DNA of 64,000 nt from Areca catechu (lineage: Eukaryota; Streptophyta; Magnoliopsida; Arecales; Arecaceae): positions 101,616,942-101,680,941 of the forward strand of contig CM038044.1 of assembly GCA_021397845.1 (NCBI GenBank). Reading direction: 5' to 3'. The position numbers were made by a program, and so were the translations under genes. The first letter of the stretch is position 1, and the number at the start of each line of letters is the position of its first letter. Shown here piece after piece: positions 23,461 to 33,639 of this stretch. The notes under the pieces were generated by a model that worked only from the letters and a program-made list of their open reading frames with translations, was not told the origin of the DNA and did not search any database.

Positions 23461-24258
23461 CTAGGAGTCTTTGGTGGTATACATAGGAAGGTATTTCTCC
23501 CTAAGCCTAAGTTTCATAGCTCGCCAGGTCACTATGGGCACATCACCTCTCTGTCTAGTGAGTCTCTCAACGTTTCCCCAATATAACCTAGCTTGGCGCA
23601 CAAGTTTAAGCTTTGCAAACTTACACTTGCGCTCTTCACTCATCTCAAACCAGTCAAAATACTGGTCCATCTCACCTTCCCAATCAATGTAGATCTTTGG
23701 ATCTAAAATTCCATCAAAGGTGGGAGCTTCCAGCCTAATGTTCTTCATGGTTCGGTCATCTTGATCAAAGTGAATTGGGGTGGGTCTCCTGACATTGGGT
23801 TCATAGTTAGGCTCATGATGGAATCTCCTTGAGTTGGGCTCGATGGTTTGATCAGGGTGGGGTCCTCTAGGAATTGGATCATAAAACTGATCTTGGGGAG
23901 CTCTCCTAGGGTTTGTTTCGTAGAGAGGGTTTTGATATGGAATCCTTCTAGGGTTCAATGGGGTCTCGAGTTCAGGTGCAAGACTAGGCTCAGGCTCAGT
24001 CTGGGCTTCATGATTGCTTTCACGGGTTCTAGCCTCTAACTGATCCAACCTAGTAGTGATGTGGGCTAACTGCTCATTCATGTCTTGGTTGGTTTGTACC
24101 ACATTCTGATTTGTTTGGGCCAATTGCTCAGTTAAACTCTTAGTCAGTTGGGCCACTTGATCATTTAGGCCTTTGATTAAATTCCCTAAGTTTTGGTCCA
24201 TGGCTACACTTGACTGGGCTTGGATTGGTGAATACGGTGTCCCTGCTCTAGTTGTCAT
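23461..24258 (-). pseudogene. gag N-terminal part of element C, ended by a frameshift
   Basis: I favour the ATG at 24258 (MTTRAGTPYSP) over the one at 24336, because the sequence looks gag-like only from there. A coiled coil follows (about residues 20-80: LIKGLNDQVAQLTKSLTEQL and heptad-spaced repeats), then a Pro/Asn/Arg-rich linker and the capsid core (MKNIRLEAPTFDGILDPKIY, KFAKLKLVRQARLYW, EKYLPM). The frame closes at 23461 after KYLPMYTTKDS. In the next frame the expected HQRLLDQW and the rest of the capsid continue into the frame that begins at 23389, so one small indel near 23480 breaks the gene. Confidence 0.85.
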
Positions 24259-25290
24259 GCATGCAAATGGACTCAAGTTCGAGCTAAGGTTTCCTAGACC
24301 TAAAGCACAAATTTGAAGTCTAATTAAGTGAACCAACTAGCTAGTAGTACTTATGGGACTTAGCCAGGTAGGTGGAGGGGAGTGAAGGTCCCTAATTGCC
24401 AACCTTAGACACCAATCTGAGATTGGCCAGGTAGGCGGACCAAATCACAAGCCCTGATGCACCAATCCTAGACACCAAGCCAGTAAGCACACACCAATTA
24501 GCTGACACAATTAACTTGACCCTAACCTGAACCCAACTTGTTGGTGTCCCTAACCCACTAGGACAATTAATGTTCTAATCAATTTTAAATAATGGGCTGG
24601 GATCGATATGCTGGTTGGTGATTTTTGGACTAGGGACAGGTGATGAAACCCTGACCCTATGTCAAATTGATGCCCTTAATTTGATTTCCCATAAGATGAA
24701 TGAAATGCAAAGGTGCTGCAGAAGTGTGTTGCAGTTTGAAAGTGGTGTGGAAAACGTAATGAAAAAAATGTCCAAAAATTCTGAAAAATTCACAGAGGAT
24801 TCCTAACTTATATGTTTCAATGAAGATAAAAGGAAATTTAAAACTAAAATCTATACTACTCTAAGTAGATCCTACAAATGAAGATAAATAAAAAGGACAG
24901 AACAGAACCATAATGACAGTGTCGAACTGCAGAAATTTTTATTTTTTTTATAATTTCTTTTCTGATAATGAAATTTAATATGGTGATAACTGACTTAAAA
25001 AGGAACAAGAAAAAAAATATTTCAATAAAAAATTAGCGACTTGCCTTTGGAGCTGCAGACGGATTACAGTAAACAGATGCAAATTTTCAGAAAACAGAAC
25101 CTAATCAAACAAGTGCAATGGCTTACCCAAAACTTCAATCTAAAAATTCATGTCCAGCCAGGGGCTCATTATTCCCATGGGTCGTGACAGTGTACTGGAG
25201 TACACCCGCTCAGGAGGCGTGAATTTTAGATCTTGCTTGGATTTAAAGAAAACTATTCTACCCTAATGCAACCATGCTCTGATACCAATT
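24259..25290 (-). promoter_or_regulatory. 5' leader and tRNA-iMet primer site of element C
   Basis: Noncoding leader between gag and the 5' LTR. At 25271-25287 the minus strand reads TGGTATCAGAGCATGGT, complementary to the 3' end of initiator tRNA-Met, three bases from the LTR. An A-rich block (24960-25030) and several short direct repeats lie between. No other feature seen. Confidence 0.85.
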
Positions 25291-26612
25291 TGATGCGGCA
25301 CGCATATGATTAATGTTTTAAATATGGTGTTTGTAGAGCAATGAAACCTAATTATACTTAGCATTGTACTCATCTTAATAAGATTTAAGGATTATATGAA
25401 AAGGGACTATTACATGATTAGACACAACTCTAAAACTAAGAAGGAAGAAGATCTAGACAATAGGGGCTAATGATTGAGGACTTACCTTGATGAGTTTTCC
25501 AACCTTCCTATGATTCAAAACTTGAAACTACTGGTGCTTTGGACTGGAGAACTTGGATAACAGTGATCAGAACCCTGGACTTGGGCTTCAGCTTGTTGGT
25601 TCATTGTCAAGGGGAACCCTGTTCACAACTCAAGGACTTCGAAGGACCCTGCAATGAAGATCAAAGTTAAGGTTAAAGGATGCAAACATAAAGAAGGGAT
25701 GGGAGAACTTGTGAACAAAGAAAAGATAGTTGAGAAGATCAGGCTGACTCCAATGCCTTTGCCTTGAGCTTGGATGATGAATTGCTAGGGAAGAGAGTGG
25801 CTTTGGGCATGGAAGAAGAAGATAGAAAAAATTTCACACATAAAATTCAAGACAACTTCACTTCAAACTTCATTCATTTCCAAAATCAATCTCTTTTACA
25901 ATGGGCGTCCAAGGCTTTTAATAGCCTCACAAAGCTAGCTTTTGAAATTTAAAAACTCCCCAAATCGAGGAGGATTACAAGGGGGGTTGGAGGATTTGGT
26001 GGAGAGTTTGGAGGGATGTGGGGGGGTTGGAGGATTTGGTGGAGGACTTGGAGGGATATGGCCAACCTCCTTGAATTTGAATCTCCCTTGTTGGTGCCCA
26101 AAGGGTGATGAGGTGGCTGGTGAAGTGGCACCTGATGACATGGCATGGTGAGGTGGTCTTCTACTTGGATAAGAATGACATGTGGCGCCCAGTGGTCCTA
26201 GTTGATGGTCCTTTTCTCTTGCTTGGTTGATGTGTCTTCTCTTCTTCATGTGGTCAAATTCTGGGGTCTAGAATTTGAGTCTTGTTGCTGGCTTTCATGG
26301 CTTCAAGACTTGATTAGACTTAACTCAACTGAATTAGACTTAACTCATCTAAACTGACTTGACTGACCTAGACTTTAAAACTTGAAATGGACTTACAGGA
26401 AATGAAATTTTAAAAGTAATTACAGGACTCAATAAACACTCTTGATTTGAAACTCAAAATTAATTACAGGACTCTTGAAAAGGAAATGACTCTTGAAAAT
26501 AAAATATTTTTGAACTAAAGGATACAAGGTAACCTAATTATCTTCGATCCAAATTGGGATAAGGCTAACCTTGTTGGAGTGAAGTTTCTTTCGGCTTCTG
26601 GTGTCCACACCA
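25291..26612 (-). repeat. 5' LTR of element C
   Basis: It runs from TGATGCGGCACGC to GGTGTCCACACCA on the plus strand and is almost identical to the LTR at 18075-19397. Because C is on the minus strand this right-hand copy is the 5' LTR. It is followed by CGTGG (26613-26617), the second half of the target-site duplication. Confidence 0.93.
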
Positions 26613-27290
26613 CGTGGGCTCTCTCGAGGAGCCCTGCATGTTGGTGAACTGGTGGGCGAGCTTAGCCAGCTTGCACTCTTGCTCCTCCAGACGCCTTTCA
26701 GGCCACCACCGGATAGCCTTGCCAGTTCACCCCTCCACCGAAATCGTCGGGGGAGAGGGAGGCGAGGATCGAAAGAGTTCATTCTTTGACCCTTTGCCAT
26801 GTTGGTGCTTGCAGCGAGATATGGCACCATGGTTCGAGGTTGGGGAATGGCTTTCCCCATTAGCTAATCCATCCTAGTGCCATTTCCTAGCCTTCCTTAA
26901 GCTCCCTCATGAGTAGGATGCCACCCGTGGGTGCAACGGCCCTTCCCGGAAGGATCTTAGGCTAGCATGAGGTTCGATAGCTTGAGTCACTAGGGTCCCT
27001 GGTTGCTGTTGGGTCACCAAGGACTGGTGCTGATGGTGTAGCTAGCACATCACCATGGCTAGGGTCTAGACCTACTGGGCAAGTGTGGCAATCTATGGGC
27101 CTATTGGAGGTGGTGGTAACAGAGCAAGGGGCTCCACCTCCAAATTGCACCAATCACCATGATGGGATGGTCTCCCATGCAGCTGACCGAGGCCTCTAGC
27201 ACTCGGGTCACCACCATAGAACCACCAGACTTTGTAGATGCCTTTTGGGTGAAGTGGTCTATATAACGGATCGGTCATCGCGTAATCACT
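26613..27290 (-). pseudogene. gag N-terminal part and leader of element D
   Basis: On the minus strand a candidate start is the ATG at 27278 (MTDPLYRPLHPKG), just downstream of the primer site. The sequence is GC-rich with stops; an open stretch at 26534-26860 covers the part next to element C but reads across the insertion boundary, so only its D-derived part (26613-26860) is meaningful. It ends with a Leu/Gln/Glu-rich helix before the capsid core that continues at 18074. Confidence 0.5.
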
Positions 27291-27311
27291 GACCCCCTAC
27301 CTGGCATGCCA
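27291..27311 (-). promoter_or_regulatory. Primer binding site of element D
   Basis: The minus strand reads TGGCATGCCAGGTAGGGG, one substitution (GCGC to GCAT-type change at a CpG) from a site common in plant Ty3 elements. It lies three bases from the LTR end at 27315. Confidence 0.65.
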
Positions 27312-27814
27312 ATCTGTTGCCACTTGGATCGTCGAGGCCTAAAGTTCGAGAGAGGTTCGATCAAAGTTAAGCTCTCGTAGGAGGGCTAGGCTTTTCACCA
27401 CGTAGTTCTTGCACCCGGTCGATCGGTCCTGCAATAAAGAGGAGACTCGAGCTGGGATCCCATCGAGGATACTCCGACGGTCAAGTCAGTAGAGCGATCA
27501 AGGAAAACAAATCCTTTAGTGGGGTTTAGAGAAGCCTCCATGTCCAAAGGGTTTAAGAGGTAGAAGGGTTAGAAATGCAGGTGACTGGGGGAGTCCTCTA
27601 GTGCTCATCCGGCCCTCACCTTAGCTTACTCTTTTTTAGCTTATCTTTGTCGGAGGTCCCTCTTCTTTCTTATAGTAGTTGATTCTATATTGCAGGGCTT
27701 AGAGCCCCCCTTTCTCTTTCGTATCCCTTAGGGGAGGTGTCTCATCTCGAAGGACTGTCTTGTTCCTAGAGCCGTGCAGGATAAGGTCTGAAGTTCTTAG
27801 AGGGAGGCTTTGCA

Positions 27815-28198
27815 ATGCATGTAGGCGGCATATTATAGGGTCTACACCCTTAGTGGGGTGACCCACTATGATAAATGCATGTGGCGTGCCACGAGGTCTG
27901 GCACCCTGAAAGGGTACTCCTTCAAAGGGTGCAGGCGATGTGCTGCCGATCGTGGAGGAGCACTATCCTGGTAGGAGATGCAAGTGGAGTGCTATAGGGT
28001 CTGAACCCTTGGTGGAGTGTTCCCCTGTAGGAGTGTAGGTAGCATGCCATGGGGTCTAGAACTCCCGTGGAGCACTCCTTTGTAGAAGGTGCAAGCAGCG
28101 TGCTAAGGGTCTGGAGCTCCAATGGAACACTCCTTTATAGAAGGTGCAGGCGACATGCTATAGGGTTTGGAGCTCTGGCAGAGCACCTTTATTATAGA
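27815..28198. repeat. Tandem array of about seven 55-bp units in the D LTR
   Basis: The repeating core is GTGCAGGCGACATGCTATAG, then GGTCTGGAACCC and a GGAGCACTCCTTTGTAGAAG-like end. Units begin near 27815, 27877, 27927, 27977, 28033, 28088 and 28143. Neighbouring units near the right side are the most alike, which suggests recent expansion there. Confidence 0.75.
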
Positions 28199-28411
28199 AG
28201 GTTCGACTCCTTAAGAGCGACGACAGGTTCGATGGAGATGGTGACATCACCCACTGGGGTTGCCATCCAGGCCACCCCAGTAGCTGCTCCTTGAGGAAGA
28301 ACGCCCCCCTTTTTACCTGCTGGTCTCACCATCACGGTTATGAGGGCTCTTGTGCCTTTAGCACTTGGGACGGTAGGGAATTCTATCGAGCCATGACTCT
28401 ACGTGATCGGG

Positions 28412-28715
28412 AACTTACCTCGGACGAGAGCTCGACCCTCACTGCGAGCTCACCTCAGGTAGGAGCTCACCTCAGATGGGAGCTCGACCTCAGCTGGGAG
28501 CTTGACCTCGATTGGGAGCTCACCTCGAACGGGAGCTCGACCTCAATCAGGAGCTCACCTCGGATGGAGCTCGACCTTGGACGAGAGCTCGACCTCGATC
28601 AGGAGCTCACCTCAAACGAGAGCTCGACCTCAACTAGGAGTTCACCTCAGACAAGAGCTGCACCTCGACTGGGAGCTCACCTTGGACGGGAGCTCGACCT
28701 TGGCTGGGAGCTCGA
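28412..28715. repeat. Minisatellite of about seventeen 17-18-bp units in the D LTR
   Basis: The unit is close to GGGAGCTCGACCTCGATC, alternating with GGGAGCTCACCTCGAAC. Almost every unit has the palindrome GAGCTC. Because 18 is a multiple of three, long open frames run through it (28291-28788), but they are a product of the repeat and not a gene. Confidence 0.85.
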
Positions 28716-28839
28716 TAAATGCTGCCTACCTGGTGGCTCCACTTGCCACTTCAATTACCAACTGCATCTAATACAGATGCCATGTTAGCAATTTGCCACA
28801 TTAAACTTGAATCATTTCTTTTATCAAAAAATAAACTTG

Positions 28840-29376
28840 GAGTGGTTAAGTGTATATTCACCCAGCCTAAAGCAAGTGAAGATTGTCATTGAACATCTAT
28901 TTTTCAAACCTTTATTGGTCAGGGTGATAAGGTGTGTAAAGTAATTATTGATAGTGGTCATTACATCAATGCAATTTCCATCGATGCTTTGAAATGTTTA
29001 GGTTTAACACTTGTAGACCACCCAAATCCATATAGAGTTGCTTGGGTAAACACATCATCAATTCCAATTAGGCACATGTGTCTAGTACCTATCAAATTCC
29101 AATCTTATCCGGATAAAGTTTGGTGTGATGTCATGCCTATGGAAGTTGGAACTATTAGGAAGACCTTGGTTGTTTTACCAAGATCCAACACTCTATGGAT
29201 GATCAAACTCATGTACTTTTACGAATAAAGGAAAGAAAATTACAATATATCCTTCACCTCCTAGAGTTATTAAAGAGAATAAAGTTAATGATAAAACTGA
29301 AGATAAACTTAATAAGAGCCTATACTTAATTAGTACTAAAGAAACTCAAAAGGAATTGAATAAAGGCTCTTTAATG
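28840..29376 (+). pseudogene. Protease region of element E
   Basis: It is recognised by match to C: VVKCIFTQPKASEDC (about 28851-28895), then GDKVCKVIIDSGHYINAISI (active-site DSG, about 28924-28983), HPNPYRVAWVNTSSIPI, KFQSYPDKVWCDVMPMEVG. The frame breaks near 29150, where C has IILGRPWLYD. The region continues with KKITIYPSPP (about 29235) and ISTKETQKELNKGSL up to 29376. An upstream open frame extends to about 28770 without recognisable domains. Confidence 0.82.
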
Positions 29377-30271
29377 GGGACGAAAGTAAAATTTTCATCT
29401 GCATACCACCCCCAAACTGATATACAAATTGAAGTCGTGAATAGGAGCTTAGGTAATCTTCTTCATTGTTTAGTTGGAGAATATGTTAAAAATTAGGACT
29501 TATTACTACCTAGAACTAAATTTGCCTACAATAGTACTGTTAATAGGATAATAGGAATAAGTCCTTTTGAAGTAGTATATGGTCTTCAGCCCAGAAAACT
29601 AATTGACCTCATTCCATTATCCATGCATGTTAGGACATCTGAATCAGTCGAAGCATTTGCATAACATGTAAGAGATTTGCATAAAGAAATTGTTAATAAA
29701 GTTAATGTCAGCTATCAAATCTATAAACAATTGCTGATTCACACAAACGAGCTTATGATTTTGCAATAGGGGATTATGTTATAATTCGGATTAGACCAGA
29801 GCAATTTCCTTCTGGAACCATTAAGAAACTACATGCCCGAGGAGCAGGCCCTTTTAAGATCTTAAAAAAACTATGATCAAATGCATATATTATTGATCTA
29901 CCATCTGATTATGGCATTAGCACTACATTTAATATATCAAATCTAATAAAATATAAAGAACCAATATCAATACCCGGTGATCCTTTTGAGCCTAACTCCT
30001 TTGATGAGAGTGATCCCCCACTCGAGTGTCTACAGCCAAGAGTTTCTCGAAGACATGATCAAATTGAGAAGATTCTGGATGAACAGGTCATTATACTAGG
30101 AGTTATGGATATTAGAGATATTTGATAAGATGACAAGGCTGCCTTGAGTCTGAGGATACAAGGATTACTTGAGAAGAATTGTAGCAAATTGATCCTGATA
30201 TTCTTGAACATTATCTGAGCAATATGGAGCCTGACTCGACTAAGTCAAGTTTCCCCATCCCAGGAAAATGA
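29377..30271 (+). pseudogene. Integrase C-terminal part and chromodomain relic of element E
   Basis: It begins MGTKVKFSSAYHPQTDIQIE (29377-29436), which is the end of the integrase catalytic core including its Glu (E1051 of C). The core continues VVNRSLGNLLHCLVGEYVKN, TKFAYNSTVNRIIG and FEVVYGLQPRKLIDLIPLS. Frameshifts follow; the GPF-type module is still readable near 29840 (RGAGPFKIL) and FNISNL near 29930. A damaged chromodomain lies near 30060-30230. The tail reads STKSSFPIPGK just before the LTR, and the purine tract is 30261-30271. Confidence 0.8.
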
Positions 30272-30814
30272 TGAAGACATCGTCCAGCATAGATCCTGAT
30301 GCATATCTTTAAGCAAATATTTGTATTTTTTATTTTATTTTATCTAGGTGTAATGAAATTAGATATATTATTTTTATTTTTATTATTCTTGTATCCAGCT
30401 CATGCACAGATCTCAAAGTATGAATACTGGATTAGTCTAGAGTCTATTTTAGATTAGGCTAGTTGTTTCAGTTTGATTTGAGTTTTAGCATTTTAGTTTA
30501 TCTGGTCTCCAATCTGTTGAAGAGTTCTAGAGTTTTGGTCCTCAATTTATGGAGGACCAGGATCTATTTAAAGAAGTCCCATGTATTAATTGAGGCATCG
30601 ATAAATATTGAATAAAGAAATTTTAGTTCTATAATCCCCTCTTTTCTTTCTTCTCTTCTCCTTCTTCCTCTCTTCTTCTTCTTTCTCTTCTCCCGATACT
30701 TCTCCTTCTTCTTTCTCTTCTCATTCCCCTCTCCTCCCCTTCTTCGTCTTCCTTCCTCTTCTTCTCCTCTCCTCTTCTTCATCTTCTTTCTCCTCCTTTC
30801 CCCTCCCTAACCTT

Positions 30815-32286
30815 TGTTGGAATTCTAGGCACTGTTTCGGACCAGCCCCTATACGCAACAGAAGCAACCAGGAAGCAAACTGTCCAACAACCTGTTCCTC
30901 GAATTCAACATCATGCAATAATGGAGATATAAATAAGAGATGTAGGAGAAAAAGAGAGATTGCTTTATTAATCCTTTAAACTTTGGAGAAGAACCCTTGA
31001 AACAATTAAGACAAAACCCCGGCATCCCTTCTAAAAACCTAGAAGCTTCTCACCGTCCTGTACGTCTTCTCTCTTACAGGCCTCACGCCCTAAGAACCCA
31101 TGTATGGCCATGCACAGACAATACCTCAACATGCATCTCCCACCTGCGGACAATACCTCGATGCAGATATCCCTTCTCCAAAGCCCCGTGGAACATCCCA
31201 TGGTACCAAGCCCTCCACATGATGTCTCCCTCACATGCATCTCTCTGTAAGCCCATCCATAACCGTGCCTCCTCTCATCAGAAAGAGCTCCACCTGAGGA
31301 CTCCCTCATGCAGGATCTCCCACAGCCATGTCCCCACGTGATATCTCCCTCGGTCTTCTCAGAAGTCCTCCACCGTGGCCTCCTTGTAATTCAAGAGGTC
31401 TCCCACGGTCCATGCCCAAGAGGGCCATCCAAGATCTCCTTCCTTGGAACCGTGAGCCAAGCCCCATGGTCCAAGGGTCTCCACACAAGATGGCGCCTCC
31501 TCCTCTCAACAAGAAACCTATCCAAGCCTCCACATGGTCGGCCTCTTTCCAAACCGAGAGACACCCCATACCATGAAAGCTCCATGCTCTTGTTGGATTC
31601 ATGCACGCTCCTCTTGTGTGCTCCTCTTGGTCGGCCTCCTCTTGGACTGTGAGACCCCAAATGGGTCAGCCTCTTGGAGACTCCAAACTGCATGCCAACA
31701 CCCTATCTTATAGCACATGGGGTGGTTTCCTCTTGGTCTTGGGTGTCATGACTTTTTCTTGGATTCTTGGGCTCAACCATTTCTTGATTAGTTAGGACTC
31801 AATCACATGGGCTCAACTAATTCTTAGTGGTTACAATCACATGGATGGTTAGGACTTGTCTTGGGCCAATAATAAACTGATTAGGATACCTCATATGGTT
31901 GGGATTCCTAATTGGTTACAACCAACCAACTAACCAACCAACTGGCTAACCTCCTAATCAATTTAACAAACCTGGACCCAAACCCTATAACCCAATTGGG
32001 TTATGTTACAATCTCTCAAAAAAAACCCCCCCCAATGAGCTCATTTGAAAACTCTAATCCTTGGATCAAACCCTCTGACTCAACATGACTCAAAGGGGCC
32101 CTGGGGGAAAACCCTAGAAATCTCTTGGAATACCTCCAGGACAGCTTGGGACACGCCCCCAAGCCCCAGGGATCACCTCCAGGATAGCTTGGGACATGCC
32201 CCCAAGCCCCAGGGATCACCTCTAGCATCCCTGCCATAGTTTCCAAAGTCTTTCCAAACCTTAGGAGTACCACACAAATCCCTACA
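30815..32286 (-). repeat. 3' LTR of element F
   Basis: 1472 bp. It contains a near-duplicate block at about 32125-32220 (GCTTGGGACACGCCCCCAAG twice, about 50 bp apart); the other LTR has the single form. Several open frames cross it on both strands, but none matches a domain and none is conserved in the partner LTR beyond what LTR identity explains. Confidence 0.88.
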
Positions 32287-33639
32287 ATCTCCACCTTAGT
32301 GCCAAGCTTTGGCAAACCTGACAATGTCCTCCTACACAACCTCGCTATAACTGCGTGTCCTAACAACCTTGTGCGGATATCCTCACCTCTACCAACACCC
32401 TTCAGCTGCTGATATCACCTGGAGGCCTTTAGGATGACCACCTCCACAGTTGAAGACTCTTGCCTGTATCCTAACATCATGATTATAGCCTTCCTTTTGC
32501 ATGGCAACTATATCAAACTTTTCCTTGGACTTTCCTGGAGAGAACCCAGTGAACCTGAACTAGCACTCGCTGTAACTAGAGCTTTACCTGACATAGTCTT
32601 CACAGAGCCACTCCAATCTTTGCACACTCTACTCCACCTGACTAAGTGCACCCCTAAAGCTCGTGCTAAGATATGGTCCTCCCTGCACCTCCTGCTCTTA
32701 AGTCGTATTGAATCTTGCTCCACCCGTGAAGCCACTTCTCCCGGGTGCTCCACCTGAGATTGAAGTCCACCTGATGCCACAGAAAGAAACCCCGATTCCA
32801 GCAACTCAACACTACCTTGCTGAGGCTGCACCTGAACCTCGTATCCAGTCGCTGCCTCCTTGAACCCTTCGCATCACTGTGAACCCCTCCGATACTATTT
32901 TAGATACATTGCCTCCCCACAAGCTCCTCCGAAACCAAGAGCTCATTCCAACTCCTCTAACCCCAGCGACTGAACCCAGCAACCATCTCCACCTGGCTGC
33001 TGCATCATGTCCCAGCCTGTCTCCCGGCTGCATGATGTCCTTGGCACTCAATGAGGCCTATCCCCGGTCTCCCTAAGCTGCCATCCCCAATAGCTCCAGT
33101 CTCATCTCTAGGCCAATATTGCCATACCAGGACACTACTGACTGCCCGATACCCTCGGCGCTCTATGAGACTGTCTCCTTTCTCCCTGAGCTATCCCTGG
33201 CATTGTCTCTGCTGATGTACTTTGGTGAACCTAAAAAATCCGGGATTTTCCTTTCTCCATCCCTGACAAGCTTCACGTGACCCTCTGCACCTTCCTGCTA
33301 TCTCCAGAACTGACATCTTCCTGTCAAAGCCATCTCGCCTTCTCAGCTGGAACATCAACCCATGCTCCAAAGCTCCTGAGACTCGTGCTCCACCACACTC
33401 CTGACCTCGAACTAATGTCTTCCTACTCTGTCCCCATAACTGCAACACCAACCCATGCTTTAGCAGTACACCCAGATAGCTATGCAAACCTAATGCCAAT
33501 GTCAGACCTCTTCATCTATCTACATGGGGTATGACACCCACGTACAACTCCACCTGCCTCGATGCACTCCTTGAATCCTCCTCTTCCATCTTCAAACCTG
33601 CGGCTCAAATAATGGCTCAAACCATGCTCTAATACCAAT
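32287..33639 (-). other. Internal region of element F without recognisable genes
   Basis: It holds the polypurine tract at 32287-32297 (minus AAGGTGGAGAT) and the primer site at 33621-33637 (minus TGGTATTAGAGCATGGT, one change from the initiator-tRNA match). Minus-strand open frames of about 105 codons (32508-32831, 33191-33499) have no domain I recognise and are rich in Ser, Gly and Arg; I do not call them genes. The plus strand is rich in CTCC and CACC runs. Confidence 0.7.

Larger units (their letters stand above)
18075..26612 (-). mobile_element. Element C: young, nearly complete chromovirus (Ty3) inserted in element D gag
   Basis: 8538 bp flanked by a perfect 5-bp target-site duplication CGTGG (18070-18074 and 26613-26617). 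LTRs of 1323 and 1322 bp bound a minus-strand gag-pol with a tRNA-iMet primer site and a chromodomain. By eye I count about 20 base differences and one small indel between the LTRs (about 1.5%), all but one of them transitions, so the insertion is recent compared with everything around it. Two lesions are seen in the coding region: a frameshift in gag (near 23480) and one in-frame stop in pol (19985-19987). RT and integrase motifs suggest the Reina branch of chromoviruses, but other branches are not excluded. Confidence 0.93.
15496..28770 (-). mobile_element. Element D: Tat-like gag plus accessory ORF, no pol; left end missing, split by element C
   Basis: Read on the minus strand from the right: LTR (27315-28770), primer site (27291-27311), gag N-terminus (27278-26613), then element C, then gag C-terminus (18074-17390) and a spliced accessory ORF (about 17380-15665). 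The primer site, TGGCATGCCAGGTAGGGG on the minus strand, is close to the TGGCGCGCCAGGTAGGGG site common in plant Ty3 elements. No protease, RT or integrase is present and no left LTR is found, so the element is non-autonomous, or deleted, and truncated. It is clearly more GC-rich than the Athila DNA around it. Confidence 0.7.
27315..28770 (-). repeat. 5' LTR of element D, with two internal tandem arrays
   Basis: The inner end is set by the primer site (plus-strand TGTTGCCACTTGG at 27315). The outer end is approximate: the sequence changes from GC-rich LTR to chromoviral protease code between about 28750 and 28790, and TGCA at 28764-28767 is a possible terminus. It carries a 55-bp array and an 18-bp array (listed separately). 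No second copy is in the window, so divergence cannot be measured. Confidence 0.6.

Noticed and set aside
19364..24039. Plus-strand frames of 60-105 codons opposite the pol of element C
   Set aside because: Shadows of a clear minus-strand gag-pol.
28291..28788. 165-codon open frame near the D LTR end
   Set aside because: Most of it is the 18-bp minisatellite read in a constant frame.
30640..30810. CT-rich tract considered as a microsatellite or splice-related polypyrimidine tract
   Set aside because: It is present in all three LTRs of the E family just downstream of the TATA box, so it is a part of the LTR. No splice function can be supported.
31031..31693. Several 80-115-codon frames in the F LTR on both strands
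   Set aside because: They overlap one another on opposite strands, have no motifs, and lie in an LTR with GC-rich sequence.
32287..33639. Element F internal region considered as a copia gag
   Set aside because: No CCHC knuckle, capsid or pol motif could be read on either strand.
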